Shown: positions 34,554 to 42,921 of the stretch, piece by piece
Layout: every line of letters starts with the position of its first letter
How positions within the stretch are numbered: position 1 is the first letter of the stretch
NCBI GenBank assembly: GCA_018396875.1
Contig: JAGTQG010000001.1
Coordinates: forward strand, 75,077 to 139,076
Direction: 5' to 3'
Source: Candidatus Bathyarchaeota archaeon
Lineage (GTDB): Archaea > Thermoproteota > Bathyarchaeia > Bathyarchaeales > Bathycorpusculaceae
Length of the DNA stretch: 64,000 nt
Position numbers and translations under genes: made by a program
Notes under the pieces: model-generated
What the model was told of the DNA's origin: nothing
Databases searched by the model: none
Seen by the model: the letters and a program-made list of their open reading frames with translations, nothing else

Positions 34554-35375
34554 TTGATTTTGCTAGTTGCGTCCACCAAAGACCCAGCAAGCATGAATAT
34601 TGCAAACCGGATTTTGGAAAATTATCCCTTCGAACTATGCAAAGAGCATTTCAAAGCGCAGGTTTATGTACTCAAAGAGTATAGAAAGGAAGTAAGGCTG
34701 GTCGTGCTAGACGAGGAGTTAGTTTATGCCCAAAACATAACTGATTTTTCACCCACCCTTGAACTTATCATATTTCTTTCAAGGCACAGCAGCGAAAAAG
34801 GAATACCCACTCTTTCAGTGCACACACCGGGCAACTTCGGAAAAGCAGAGCTGGGCGGAATTTCTAGAAAACTTTCGGTTGCCCCGGCAAACGCCATGAG
34901 AACAGCTCTAAAAACCATGGCGCACTTGACCGAAGAAGAAGGCCTCGCTTACAAGGTGTCCTATGAATGTACCCATCACGGTCCCTCTCTAGATAGACCA
35001 ACCATGTTCGTCGAACTGGGAAGCACACCAAAACAATGGACAGATATAGAAGCCGCAAAAGTCATAGCTCATGCGGCAATGGAAACCATCTCAAATTTTG
35101 AAAAAAGGGACGCCCCAGCAGCACTGGGTATTGGTGGCCCCCATTATAACGAAAAATTCACAAAGATCGCTTTAGAAAGCAACATAGCCTTCGGCCACAT
35201 AATTCCAAAGTATGCAATTCAAGAAGTTGACAAAGAAGTCCTCCGCCAGTGCCTTCAAAAAACGCTGGAAAAAGTTGAACTGGCATTGTTAGACTGGAAA
35301 GGAATAAGGGGTGAAGACAAACAGCGTCTCGTCAAAACTCTTGAAGAAATGCATCTAAAAATCCAAAAGGTTTAA
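34554..35375 (+). CDS. dtdA: D-aminoacyl-tRNA deacylase (DTD2, archaeal type)
   Basis: Removes D-amino acids mischarged onto tRNA. The protein has 273 residues from TTG 34554 with GGGGG upstream. Recognisable features are ILLVASTKDPASMNIA at the N-terminus, STPGNFG-like HTPGNFGKAELGG, the VSYECTHHGPSLDRPTMFVELGS block with two adjacent His, and ALGIGGPHYNEKFT with the substrate-site GGPHY. The length matches DTD2. It is divergent from argF and precedes secE. Confidence 0.93.
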   Translation: MILLVASTKDPASMNIANRILENYPFELCKEHFKAQVYVLKEYRKEVRLVVLDEELVYAQNITDFSPTLELIIFLSRHSSEKGIPTLSVHTPGNFGKAELGGISRKLSVAPANAMRTALKTMAHLTEEEGLAYKVSYECTHHGPSLDRPTMFVELGSTPKQWTDIEAAKVIAHAAMETISNFEKRDAPAALGIGGPHYNEKFTKIALESNIAFGHIIPKYAIQEVDKEVLRQCLQKTLEKVELALLDWKGIRGEDKQRLVKTLEEMHLKIQKV

Positions 35376-35447
35376 CACGAGGATCAAATTCCTTAATAGA
35401 AAAGTTAATAGAAACGCAAGCAAACTATCAAACTGCTGGTAAACAAA

Positions 35448-35618
35448 ATGGGCCTAAGATCCTTCCTAGAACAATGTGCTAAAACGCTAAAGTTAGCGGT
35501 GAAACCGGGGAAAAGCGAGTTATGGCTGTCAATAAAAATATGCTTTTTAGGTATAAGCATTGTTGGACTTATAGGTTTTATTATAAAATTGTTAACAGCT
35601 CCGTTCTCCCAAATGTAG
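35448..35618 (+). CDS. secE: Preprotein translocase subunit SecE
   Basis: A 56-residue protein, MGLRSFLEQCAKTLKLAVKP then a single hydrophobic helix (ICFLGISIVGLIGFIIKLL), the standard archaeal SecE build: amphipathic helix, KP hinge and one membrane anchor. SecE clamps the SecY channel. It lies 21 bases ahead of the nusG gene, the usual archaeal pair. The gene is below common length cut-offs but position and pattern make it secure. Confidence 0.93.
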   Translation: MGLRSFLEQCAKTLKLAVKPGKSELWLSIKICFLGISIVGLIGFIIKLLTAPFSQM

Positions 35619-35639
35619 AGCGTCAAGGATGACTGAGTT

Positions 35640-36101
35640 ATGGAAAAAAATCCAACAAAAATTTTTGCAGTGAGAATAACAACAGGACAGGAAAAAAACG
35701 TGGCCAAGCTTGTGGCCGCTAGAATAGAGTTAAACAAGATACCAATAAAGGCCATTCTCGTTCCAGACACCCTCAGAGGATACATATTCATGGAGGCAGA
35801 AGGCCCTCACTTTGTGGAGCAAGCTATAATGGGCATTAAACATGTAAAGTCAAAGGTTCCAGACTTTGTAAACTTTTCAGAAATTGAAAAATACATTGTT
35901 AGAAAGCCCGTAATCGAAGAACTGAACGAAAACGATATTGTGGAGGTTACTGGTGGCCCATTTAAGGGAATGCGCGCCAAAATAACACGTATTGATAAAG
36001 CTAAAGAGGAAGTTACCCTAGAACTCTTAGAGGCAACCTTCACGCTTCCGATAACCGTTCACGCAGACTACGTGAAGCTTGTTGAGAAAGCGAAAACCTA
36101 A
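35640..36101 (+). CDS. spt5: Transcription elongation factor NusG/Spt5
   Basis: A 153-residue factor that closes RNA polymerase with Spt4. The NGN domain (about 1-90) is seen in IFAVRITTGQEKNVAKLVAAR and DTLRGYIFMEAEG. The KOW domain (about 98-150) begins ENDIVEVTGGPFKGMRAKI. The order secE-nusG-L11-L1-L10-L12 is conserved. No Spt4 gene is in the window. Confidence 0.96.
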   Translation: MEKNPTKIFAVRITTGQEKNVAKLVAARIELNKIPIKAILVPDTLRGYIFMEAEGPHFVEQAIMGIKHVKSKVPDFVNFSEIEKYIVRKPVIEELNENDIVEVTGGPFKGMRAKITRIDKAKEEVTLELLEATFTLPITVHADYVKLVEKAKT

Positions 36102-36113
36102 AGGTGAGCGAAA

Positions 36114-36608
36114 ATGAGTGAGAAAAAAGTTGTGGAGCTTCTTGTAAGCGGCGGGCAAGCAACAGCAGGTCCACCATTGGGGCCAGCGCTTGGCCCTTTG
36201 GGCGTGAATGTTCTAGCGGTTGTGAACAAGATAAACGAGCTCACAAAAGACTATGCTGGAATGAAAGTTCCAGTTAAGGTTATTGTGGACCCCGAGACGA
36301 AACAGTTTGAGGTTAACGTTGGAGTTCCAACAACCTCCGCTTTAATTGTAAGCGAACTCAAAATTGAAAAGGGTTCAGGAAACCCGAAAGCACAGAAAGT
36401 TGGAAACCTTTCAATGCAACAGCTTATACGCATAGCGAAAATAAAGCGTCCAGAGCTCCTATCGAAAACTTTGAAGGCAGCCGTCAAGGAAGTCTTGGGA
36501 ACATGCGTGAGCATGGGAGTTACCGTCGAAGGAAAAGACCCGAAGGAAGTCATAAGGGAAATCGACGCTGGGAAATATGACGAAATGTTTGCCGAAAACG
36601 AAGCCTAA
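36114..36608 (+). CDS. rpl11: Ribosomal protein uL11
   Basis: A 164-residue protein of the GTPase-associated centre that binds the 23S rRNA stalk base. The proline switch is [18 protein letters not shown]. The C-terminal rRNA-binding domain includes the [20 protein letters not shown] helix. It is 12 bases after nusG. The family length is respected and no change is seen in key residues. Confidence 0.97.
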   Translation: MSEKKVVELLVSGGQATAGPPLGPALGPLGVNVLAVVNKINELTKDYAGMKVPVKVIVDPETKQFEVNVGVPTTSALIVSELKIEKGSGNPKAQKVGNLSMQQLIRIAKIKRPELLSKTLKAAVKEVLGTCVSMGVTVEGKDPKEVIREIDAGKYDEMFAENEA

Positions 36609-36664
36609 GAGAACCTTTTTATAATGGCTTAATAATCCATCAATGGCACGAGGCGCCCAACGAA

Positions 36665-37318
36665 ATGTCAATAGAACCTAAAACCATCATAAACGCATTG
36701 AAAGAGGTTAAAGAAAAAACTGGAAAAAGAAACTTTACCCAGTCAGTGGAGCTTATAGTGACCTTACAGGATATAGACATGAAATCCCCCGAGGGCAGGC
36801 TCCAAGAAAACGTTGAGCTGCCCCATCCACCGCCGGAAAAACCAAACAAAATGTGTGTTATCGCCACAGGGGAGCTGGCGCTTAAAGCGAAAAGGGCTAA
36901 CGCAGACTTAGTGATCGATAAAGAAGAGCTGGAGGCTCTTGCTGGCAAGAAAAAGGAAACGCGAAAAATTGCCAACGAATATGACTTTTTCCTCGCCGAA
37001 GCTCCGTTAATGCCCCTTGTGGGCAAAGTTTTAGGCGCTGTGCTGGGTCCTAGGGGAAAAATGCCAATACCAGTTCCACCAACAGCCGATATAGAAAGCT
37101 TGCTTAACAAGTACCGCAAAACAGTTGTCATCAGAATGCGCAACCAACCCGTGATACAGTGTCGTGTAGGAACGGAGAACATGAATGAGGAGGAACTGGC
37201 GGAAAACATACAGACAATACTAAAGGTTATCGAGGGAAAAATGAAAAGGGGAATAAAAAACATAAAATCAATTCACATTAAAACAACAATGGGTGCTCCT
37301 GTAAAGATTAAATTGTAA
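36665..37318 (+). CDS. rpl1: Ribosomal protein uL1
   Basis: A 217-residue protein of the L1 stalk near the E site, and in archaea also a translational repressor of its own operon. The FTQSVELIVTLQDID strand motif (equivalent to the NFxQSVEL signature), the GKVLGAVLGPRGKMPIPVPP loop and the MNEEELAENIQTIL helix are present. The 56-base gap before it holds a TATA-like TTTTATAATG (36616-36625), so an internal promoter for L1-L10-L12 is possible. Confidence 0.96.
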   Translation: MSIEPKTIINALKEVKEKTGKRNFTQSVELIVTLQDIDMKSPEGRLQENVELPHPPPEKPNKMCVIATGELALKAKRANADLVIDKEELEALAGKKKETRKIANEYDFFLAEAPLMPLVGKVLGAVLGPRGKMPIPVPPTADIESLLNKYRKTVVIRMRNQPVIQCRVGTENMNEEELAENIQTILKVIEGKMKRGIKNIKSIHIKTTMGAPVKIKL

Positions 37319-37330
37319 GAGGGAAAACGG

Positions 37331-38206
37331 TTGCCATCTCAATTAGTTTTGCAAGAGAAGGCCGCTGAAGTTGAAGAGATTTCAAAACTTCTTAAACGGT
37401 ACAAGGTGGTAGGGGTAGCAAGCCTTCAAAAAGTTAGGGCGTCTCAGCTTCAAGAGTTAAAGAAAAAGCTGGCGAAAGAAGCCCATATGCGCGTTGCAAA
37501 AAACACGTTGATAAAAAGGGCTATTGAGAATGTAAAGGAAAAACCTGAACTGAAAAAGTTAGAGAAGTACTTGACCGGACCAAACATTTTCCTCTTTACA
37601 GATATGAACCCATTCAAGTTAGCGTCGCTCCTCGAAAAGGGCAAGGTGCGAATGATCGCAAAGGCAGGCGACATTGCATCCTTTGACATCATTGTACCCG
37701 CTGGAAACACTGGTCAGCCCCCGGGACCAATAATAAGCCAGTTAAATGCTGTTGGTTTACCGACGAGAATTGAGTCTGGAAGCGTTTGGATAACGAAGGA
37801 CACTCTTGTAGCTCGAAAAGGAGATGTCATTTCAGAAAGGCTTGCAAGCGTGTTGTCAAAACTTGGGATAAAGGCTGTTGAGGCTGGATTAACCTTAAAG
37901 GTCGTATATGATGATGGCTTAATAATAGAGGGAGAACAGCTCAAAATAAATGTGGAGGAAACCAAAAAGCAGCTCGAAAACGCCCACGCAGAAGCCTTTA
38001 AACTTTCGCTTGGCATCGCTTACCCAACAAAAGAAAACATACAAGTTCTGTTACAAATCGCGTATCAGGAGGCCTACGCCCTTTCGCTTGGAGCGGCCAT
38101 TCCAACGAAGGAAACCATAGAAGACCTTATAAGGAAGGCTTACATGGAGATGTTAAGTTTAAGTATGAGAATTCCTAATTTGGAAGAAGAACCAAAAAAG
38201 GCTTAA
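37331..38206 (+). CDS. rpl10: Ribosomal protein uL10 (P0)
   Basis: A 291-residue stalk base that holds L12 dimers. The N-terminal rRNA-binding domain has YKVVGVASLQKVRASQL and the RVAKNTLIKRAI helix; the archaeal insert (about 110-185) includes PGPIISQLNAVGLPTRI. The C-terminal helices form an internal repeat, LSLGIAYPTKENIQVLLQIAY then LSLGAAIPTKETIEDLIRKAY, each expected to bind an L12 dimer. The protein ends EEEPKKA and lacks the acidic tail with GLxxLFG found in many P0 proteins. The start is TTG 37331. Confidence 0.95.
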   Translation: MPSQLVLQEKAAEVEEISKLLKRYKVVGVASLQKVRASQLQELKKKLAKEAHMRVAKNTLIKRAIENVKEKPELKKLEKYLTGPNIFLFTDMNPFKLASLLEKGKVRMIAKAGDIASFDIIVPAGNTGQPPGPIISQLNAVGLPTRIESGSVWITKDTLVARKGDVISERLASVLSKLGIKAVEAGLTLKVVYDDGLIIEGEQLKINVEETKKQLENAHAEAFKLSLGIAYPTKENIQVLLQIAYQEAYALSLGAAIPTKETIEDLIRKAYMEMLSLSMRIPNLEEEPKKA

Positions 38207-38228
38207 GAGAGGTGTGAGGTGAAAAAGG

Positions 38229-38558
38229 GTGGAGTACATATATGCGGCAATGCTCCTACACAAAGCTGGAAAACCAATAAACGAGGAAAACTTAACACAA
38301 GTTTTGACAGCCGCAGGAGTGAATGTTGACGCTGTGAGAGTTAAAGCTTTAGTGGCATCCCTAGCAGAAGTTAACATAGACGAAGTCATCAAGTCAGCCC
38401 CAGCAATGATGGCTGCACCGGTAGCGGCACCAGTGTCCGCAGCGGCGGCCCCAGCAGCGGAATCTAAGCCAAAAGAAGAGGAGAAGAAAAAGAAAGAGGA
38501 AGAGGAGAAAGCTAAAGAAGAAGCCGCGCTTGAAGGTCTAAGTGCGCTTTTCGGTTAA
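38229..38558 (+). CDS. rpl12: Ribosomal protein L12 (P1/P2 type)
   Basis: A 109-residue stalk protein that recruits GTPase factors. The helical dimerisation domain starts [20 protein letters not shown] and includes [21 protein letters not shown]. An Ala/Pro linker and a Lys/Glu-rich stretch lead to the conserved factor-binding tail LEGLSALFG. The start is GTG 38229. It is the last gene of the operon; the intergenic region after it has no obvious hairpin terminator. Confidence 0.96.
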   Translation: MEYIYAAMLLHKAGKPINEENLTQVLTAAGVNVDAVRVKALVASLAEVNIDEVIKSAPAMMAAPVAAPVSAAAAPAAESKPKEEEKKKKEEEEKAKEEAALEGLSALFG

Positions 38559-38599
38559 AAATCATCAACATCCACGATTCTTTAGACTTTAGAGTTTGA

Positions 38600-38607
38600 A
38601 TTATAAA
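38600..38607 (+). promoter_or_regulatory. TATA box of the DUF523 gene
   Basis: ATTATAAA lies 25-32 bases ahead of the ATG at 38632, which predicts a leaderless or nearly leaderless transcript. Confidence 0.5.
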
Positions 38608-38631
38608 CGGGACTATTCTAGTTAGTTACCG

Positions 38632-39051
38632 ATGGATATGAAGCTTTGCAGCGCATGTTTATTGGGCATAAAATGCCGCTATGACGGAAAAGACTGCCGA
38701 AACGAAAAAGTCGTTGAACTATTAAAAATAGAACTTCTGATTCCTGTTTGCCCTGAACAGCTTGGCGGTTTACCAACTCCGAGGGAGCCAGCAGAAATTG
38801 TTGGAGGGAAAGTGTTAACGAAGTCCGGAAGGGATGTTACGGAAAATTTCATTCGAGGAGCGAGGGAAACCTTGAAAATAGTCAAACTGCTCGGTGTTAA
38901 AGAGGCTGTATTAAAACAGGGAAGCCCTTCATGTGGTTGTGGAAGAATATACAATGGAACTTTTTCTGGAAAAACAGTTGAGGGTGATGGGATAACAGCA
39001 GCCCTTCTTAAAAAACATGGAATCAAAGTGATTACCGAAGAGGATCTATAA
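38632..39051 (+). CDS. DUF523-family protein
   Basis: A 139-residue protein with the DUF523 signatures: CSACLLGIKCRYDGK at the start, PVCPEQLGGLPTPREPAEI and KQGSPSCGCGRIYNGTFSG. It has seven cysteines, several in CxxC or CGCG patterns, consistent with metal or Fe-S binding. The function of the family is not established. The ends of this gene and the convergent membrane-protein gene overlap by six bases. Confidence 0.9.
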   Translation: MDMKLCSACLLGIKCRYDGKDCRNEKVVELLKIELLIPVCPEQLGGLPTPREPAEIVGGKVLTKSGRDVTENFIRGARETLKIVKLLGVKEAVLKQGSPSCGCGRIYNGTFSGKTVEGDGITAALLKKHGIKVITEEDL

Positions 39052-40080
39052 CTTTTCGACTCCCATCTTTGCAACTTTTCTATCCTTTAGATATTTAAGA
39101 AGCGCAACGGGCGTCCAGCCGGTTATAATCATCAACGTTCCTGGAAAAACCCTCACACCAAAGTTTAGTATGAACATTTCATAAATGAAAAACGAAGACG
39201 CCATTGCCGCCGAAGAGAGAAACGCAAAATTTTTTCCAAATTTTTTGTAAGCTTGCAAAGCTAGGAGCCCGGCAAAGAAGAAGTCTCCTAAGCCGAGAGA
39301 CATAAAAAGCGCACCTTCCTCGGTCACAACTTGTGGAAGAGTTGGCAAAATAACCAAGATTGGAAGCCTTAAACCAGATACATGCGTTGCCGCGGAAACC
39401 ATGGATCCAGTTACCAGCACAAGAACTATGTCTGCAACCGTCAAAAGACCAGCGAAAACCAGTGAAGTTTTCCACGTGAAAAGACTCCCCAAATAAAGGA
39501 CTATCAAAACTGCAAAAATAAGCCCGTAGACGTTTTGCAAATATGGAAACCATAATGGTGTTCTATTAAAGAAAACGTATAGTAAAACAAACAATGTTGA
39601 AGGCATGGCTGCGAGATACCAACGTTCACCTTTGTGTAGTCTATCCTCCTCGTAGATTGCGGCAATAAAAGAAAAACCGCACAGGCAATAGAGGGCTGCA
39701 GCTCCGTAGGCAACTAACGTGTTGACAGGGAACAATGTGAAAAGACTTGTTGTTGCGATTAAAAAACTTACAGCAAAAAATGCTTCGGAGACTAGCTTGG
39801 CTAAGGCTTTTTTAAAGTCTGAGAAAATGTAGGTGAAGATGAAAAACAAAAGAGAATATGCAAGGAGAAATAGTATTATAATAGCCATTTGCGGAATGAA
39901 GGCCATAACAGAAACAGTTGCCGTTATCATTGCCACAAGAAGTATAGCATCTTTAACTTGGAACTCTTTTTCCTCAAACGCCTTTTTGAGCTTTTTCTCA
40001 ACTTTTTCAAATGCAAGGACAGCAATTGTTGTAGTTGCAAAAAGAGTTAAAGGCATAGCTATGTCGAAATACATAGGCAC
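39046..40080 (-). CDS. Presenilin/SPP-like intramembrane aspartyl protease candidate
   Basis: A 344-residue protein with about nine hydrophobic helices. One helix contains ADIVLVLVTGSMV with a buried Asp, and a later one contains SLGLGDFFFAG, which is the GxGD motif of presenilin-like proteases. The last helix has WTPVALLKYL, a poor match to the PAL motif. These enzymes cut signal peptides or other membrane helices inside the bilayer. The weak PAL motif and loose first Asp context keep this tentative. An alternative is an uncharacterised archaeal DUF1119 protein, which is the same fold. Confidence 0.65.
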   Translation of the reverse strand: MPMYFDIAMPLTLFATTTIAVLAFEKVEKKLKKAFEEKEFQVKDAILLVAMITATVSVMAFIPQMAIIILFLLAYSLLFFIFTYIFSDFKKALAKLVSEAFFAVSFLIATTSLFTLFPVNTLVAYGAAALYCLCGFSFIAAIYEEDRLHKGERWYLAAMPSTLFVLLYVFFNRTPLWFPYLQNVYGLIFAVLIVLYLGSLFTWKTSLVFAGLLTVADIVLVLVTGSMVSAATHVSGLRLPILVILPTLPQVVTEEGALFMSLGLGDFFFAGLLALQAYKKFGKNFAFLSSAAMASSFFIYEMFILNFGVRVFPGTLMIITGWTPVALLKYLKDRKVAKMGVEKL

Positions 40081-40100
40081 ACAATATGGAGAACAAGCAT

Positions 40101-40967
40101 TTAAGCCTTAAAGCCTAAGAAACAGTTAAAGACGGCAAGCGAAGCAATAAGCGCCTCTTCAGTTCTCACGGTTTCAGTCCACTGTCCCGGGATCGTGTTA
40201 ACAACAAAGTCCACAAGATCCGTTAGGTTAAGCCCTTCACGTTTAACTATCTCAAAAAGCCCTTGTGCGGGCGCTCCAAAACCCACCAGCACTTTTTCCG
40301 CTTTTTTCCATCTTTCAGCAATTTCGTCTTTAACTTCCATAAAAGCCGAGCCATACCTTGATGTGGCAATTTTCAAGTCGAACAGTCCACTTTTGATCAA
40401 ACTTCCAAAGGAGCCATCCCAAACTGAAACAGTGTATCCCCAATAAAACGGGATCTTTTGGCGTTCTATAACATCTACAGCAATTTGTTCGCCAACACTT
40501 ACAATTTTTACAGTCACCCTCTCGCCGATAGGTATACGCTTAAGCACAAGAGCGGGCTTTTCAACGCCAATGTCCACAAGTGTTCCCTTCTTTATTTTTG
40601 CAATCGTTACGCCCTCACGATATTCTCCGACCTTTAGATCAGCCGCCCTTTTACCAAGAGGATGATGCGGCGTCCTTAACGGCGGCAAAATTCCAGCATA
40701 CCGCAGCTCAGGCCTCAACTTAAACAGCCTTTTGCGAAGATATTGAGGAGTTTCCATGTAGCGAAGCAATGTAACAATAAGGTCTATCTCGCTTCTTTGA
40801 TCCGTTTCTGGTTCATCCTTATAGATTATGATTTCCTCAACGCCAAAGATTGCGGCAGCTCTGCCAACCATGCCAATCTTAGATGTTTTCTCCCTCAAAT
40901 GAGGAACATCTGAGACTATGGAGGCTGGAATAGCTATTGAAACTTTTTTCCGCCTTAAAGATGACAT
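40101..40967 (-). CDS. SPOUT-family RNA methyltransferase with embedded OB domain
   Basis: A protein of about 288 residues related to human SPOUT1 (C9orf114). It begins KKVSIAIPASIVSDVPHLREKT, the first strand of a SPOUT fold. A nested OB-like domain (about 95-170) includes GTLVDIGVEKPALVLKRIPIGERV. The SAM knot is near VLVGFGAPAQGLFEIV and the FVVNTIPGQWTETVRTEEAL loop. The likely product is methyl-uridine in rRNA. The start may be ATG 40967 or ATG 40991, the latter overlapping the upstream gene by eight bases. Confidence 0.85.
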   Translation of the reverse strand: MSSLRRKKVSIAIPASIVSDVPHLREKTSKIGMVGRAAAIFGVEEIIIYKDEPETDQRSEIDLIVTLLRYMETPQYLRKRLFKLRPELRYAGILPPLRTPHHPLGKRAADLKVGEYREGVTIAKIKKGTLVDIGVEKPALVLKRIPIGERVTVKIVSVGEQIAVDVIERQKIPFYWGYTVSVWDGSFGSLIKSGLFDLKIATSRYGSAFMEVKDEIAERWKKAEKVLVGFGAPAQGLFEIVKREGLNLTDLVDFVVNTIPGQWTETVRTEEALIASLAVFNCFLGFKA

Positions 40968-40983
40968 TAATGACGCCCCATAT

Positions 40984-41760
40984 TTATCCATTAAAGTAGA
41001 ACTTTGCATTTTTCTCCGGATCTTCAAGAACATCCTTTAGCTTTTCAGGATCCCTTTCGATCAGCTTGAAAGCGTCAATCTCCTTAACCTTTTTCACGGC
41101 TTTGTATGATGCATCAAATTTTGGGTTTCTTTTAATCTCAACTCTTTTTTTCTCAGCGTTATAGAACAGGCTGACGGGGAAGCCTCTCCCCTTGACACAA
41201 AGGTAATCGTGACCAGCCTTTTCCGGAGCTAACGTCAAAAATAAACAGTCCTTTCGGTGAACCGTCATCCTATGCATGAAACGGGGATGAATGAAAAACG
41301 AGTCTCCCTCATTTAGCCACACCACAAAACTTTGAAAAGTGCTTCTATCTGATAGTACAAGGAAACACTTGTTCTTCAAAACTATGTAGAGTTCTCCGAA
41401 AAATTTTTCGTGAGCGTGACCGTATGTGCAGAAAAGCTCGCCTTCATTTTGGGTTGAGAAGAAACCATGATTTAGAAGGGTTAAATCGCCAACAAGTCCA
41501 GTTTTCACATACAATTCTTTAAAGAAATCCACAGATTTCCATAGATTGTAAACCGAATAGACAACGCAGTCGCCGAGTTCCTTCACCTTCCTCTTTGCAT
41601 TTTCCAAGTCCAAGATAACCTCGTCCTCGATTAGTCTTGAAGCATGCCTCCGGTAGTATGGTGTGTTCTCCTTTACGACAAGGGAAATTTTCCCCTTTTC
41701 CTGCCGATAGCTGAAGCCTAACTGAGTTCTAATGTCCCCCTCGTCGAAGCTTAACTTCAT
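40984..41760 (-). CDS. pgiA: Cupin-type phosphoglucose isomerase
   Basis: Interconverts glucose 6-phosphate and fructose 6-phosphate. The cupin metal site is seen in CTYGHAHEKFFGELYIVLKN (His-x-His and Glu) and FFIHPRFMHRM. The length of 258 residues exceeds the classic archaeal cPGI of about 190 by an N- and C-terminal extension. I chose ATG 41760 (MKLSFDEGDIRTQLGFSY) because GAGGA is placed seven bases upstream. It lies 11 bases after the inositol-phosphate synthase gene, so both glucose-6-phosphate enzymes are co-transcribed. Confidence 0.88.
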   Translation of the reverse strand: MKLSFDEGDIRTQLGFSYRQEKGKISLVVKENTPYYRRHASRLIEDEVILDLENAKRKVKELGDCVVYSVYNLWKSVDFFKELYVKTGLVGDLTLLNHGFFSTQNEGELFCTYGHAHEKFFGELYIVLKNKCFLVLSDRSTFQSFVVWLNEGDSFFIHPRFMHRMTVHRKDCLFLTLAPEKAGHDYLCVKGRGFPVSLFYNAEKKRVEIKRNPKFDASYKAVKKVKEIDAFKLIERDPEKLKDVLEDPEKNAKFYFNG

Positions 41761-41770
41761 AGCGTCTTCC

Positions 41771-42841
41771 TCAAAGTGTTGGAGAAACTTGTGCCACAAA
41801 TTCTTCGAACATTTTTTCAGCAAATTCTAACGGGACAAGTTTTGGTGGACGTTTGAAGGCGTAAACGCATATTGGAAGAATTGCCCCGCTCATTTTGCGA
41901 TCCAACGCCACTTTCACAGCTCTTATCACATCGAACAGAACCGAACCAGCGTTTGGCGCGTCAATGGTTGAAAGGCGTATGTCCATCTGCATGGGTGCAC
42001 CGCAGAAGTACACCCCCCTAATCCAAAAGAAGCTGTCACGTCTATTCCCTAGAAAATCCACATAGTCTGTGGATCCCGCAACAACCTCCGCCTCATAGGG
42101 CAACGCCGCCTTCACCGTTTCAGTCTTTATTGTTCGCTTAAGCTCGCGGGTCCGCTCAAGCGTATCAAGAGACTCTGTTCCACCACCAACATCCAGCTGA
42201 TAGGTTTCAGTCACATGCACGCCATGCCTAGAAAGAAGCTGCAGCAGAGTCTTGTGAATGGTGGTTGCACCAACCTGATCAATTAAATCGTCGCCCACAA
42301 GAGGCAAACCAGCCTCCTCAAAAAGTTTCGCCCAGTTGGGGTTGCTTGCAATGAAAGCCGGTGTTGCGTTCACAAAGGCACATCCAGCCTTCAAAGATTG
42401 ACTAGCATACCACTCAGAAGCCTTAACAGCACCACTTGGAAGCAAATTAACCACGATTTGGGCGCCGCTTTCTCGAAGCACTTGCGCAACATCCGCCTCG
42501 GGCAGATTGCTAACTTGAATAACGCGCCCCGTATATTCGCCAACACCGTCCAAAACGGGCCCCTTAGAGACTATTGTACCTGTGGGGGGCACTTCAACCA
42601 TTTTGGGAGCACTGTTGGGAGGGGCGAAGATGGCTTCTGATAAGTCCTTTCCTACTTTTCGGCTGTCAATGTCGAAGGCTGCCACTATTTGAATATCCCT
42701 TGGATGATATCCTCCGAGGATCAAGTTTCGAATACCCAAACACTTATCGTCTTTAGCTATGCCACTATAAAAATGGAGCCCTTGAACGAGGGCGGACGCG
42801 CAGTTTCCGACGCCGACTAACGCTATTTTTATGTTTGGCAA
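41771..42841 (-). CDS. ino1: Myo-inositol-1-phosphate synthase
   Basis: Converts glucose 6-phosphate to inositol 3-phosphate with bound NAD. The NAD loop is ALVGVGNCASALVQGL, and conserved stretches include NLLPSGAVKASEWYASQSL, GDDLIDQVGATTIHKTLLQLL, YQLDVGGGTESL and STIDAPNAGSVLFDVIRAVK. I set the start at TTG 42841 because a TATA box (42880-42887) lies too close to ATG 42874, and GGTG precedes the TTG. Products go to archaetidylinositol lipids or to di-inositol-phosphate solutes in thermophiles. Confidence 0.94.
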   Translation of the reverse strand: MPNIKIALVGVGNCASALVQGLHFYSGIAKDDKCLGIRNLILGGYHPRDIQIVAAFDIDSRKVGKDLSEAIFAPPNSAPKMVEVPPTGTIVSKGPVLDGVGEYTGRVIQVSNLPEADVAQVLRESGAQIVVNLLPSGAVKASEWYASQSLKAGCAFVNATPAFIASNPNWAKLFEEAGLPLVGDDLIDQVGATTIHKTLLQLLSRHGVHVTETYQLDVGGGTESLDTLERTRELKRTIKTETVKAALPYEAEVVAGSTDYVDFLGNRRDSFFWIRGVYFCGAPMQMDIRLSTIDAPNAGSVLFDVIRAVKVALDRKMSGAILPICVYAFKRPPKLVPLEFAEKMFEEFVAQVSPTL

Positions 42842-42879
42842 CGCGTGCACCACTTGTCTTCTCAATATTTGCATACGAA

Positions 42880-42887
42880 TTTATAAA
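42880..42887. promoter_or_regulatory. Palindromic TATA box shared by ino1 and the 73-residue gene
   Basis: TTTATAAA is self-complementary. On the minus strand it predicts a start near 42857, just ahead of the TTG at 42841. On the plus strand it predicts a start near 42912, ten bases ahead of the ATG at 42922. Confidence 0.5.
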
Positions 42888-42921
42888 GCTCTATGCAATA
42901 ATACTTTGAAGTGGTCTTATA

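Noticed and set aside
37331-38206. A frameshift cutting off the uL10 tail
   Set aside because: The gene ends in a clean stop shortly before L12 and the following bases do not continue a P0-like tail in another frame.
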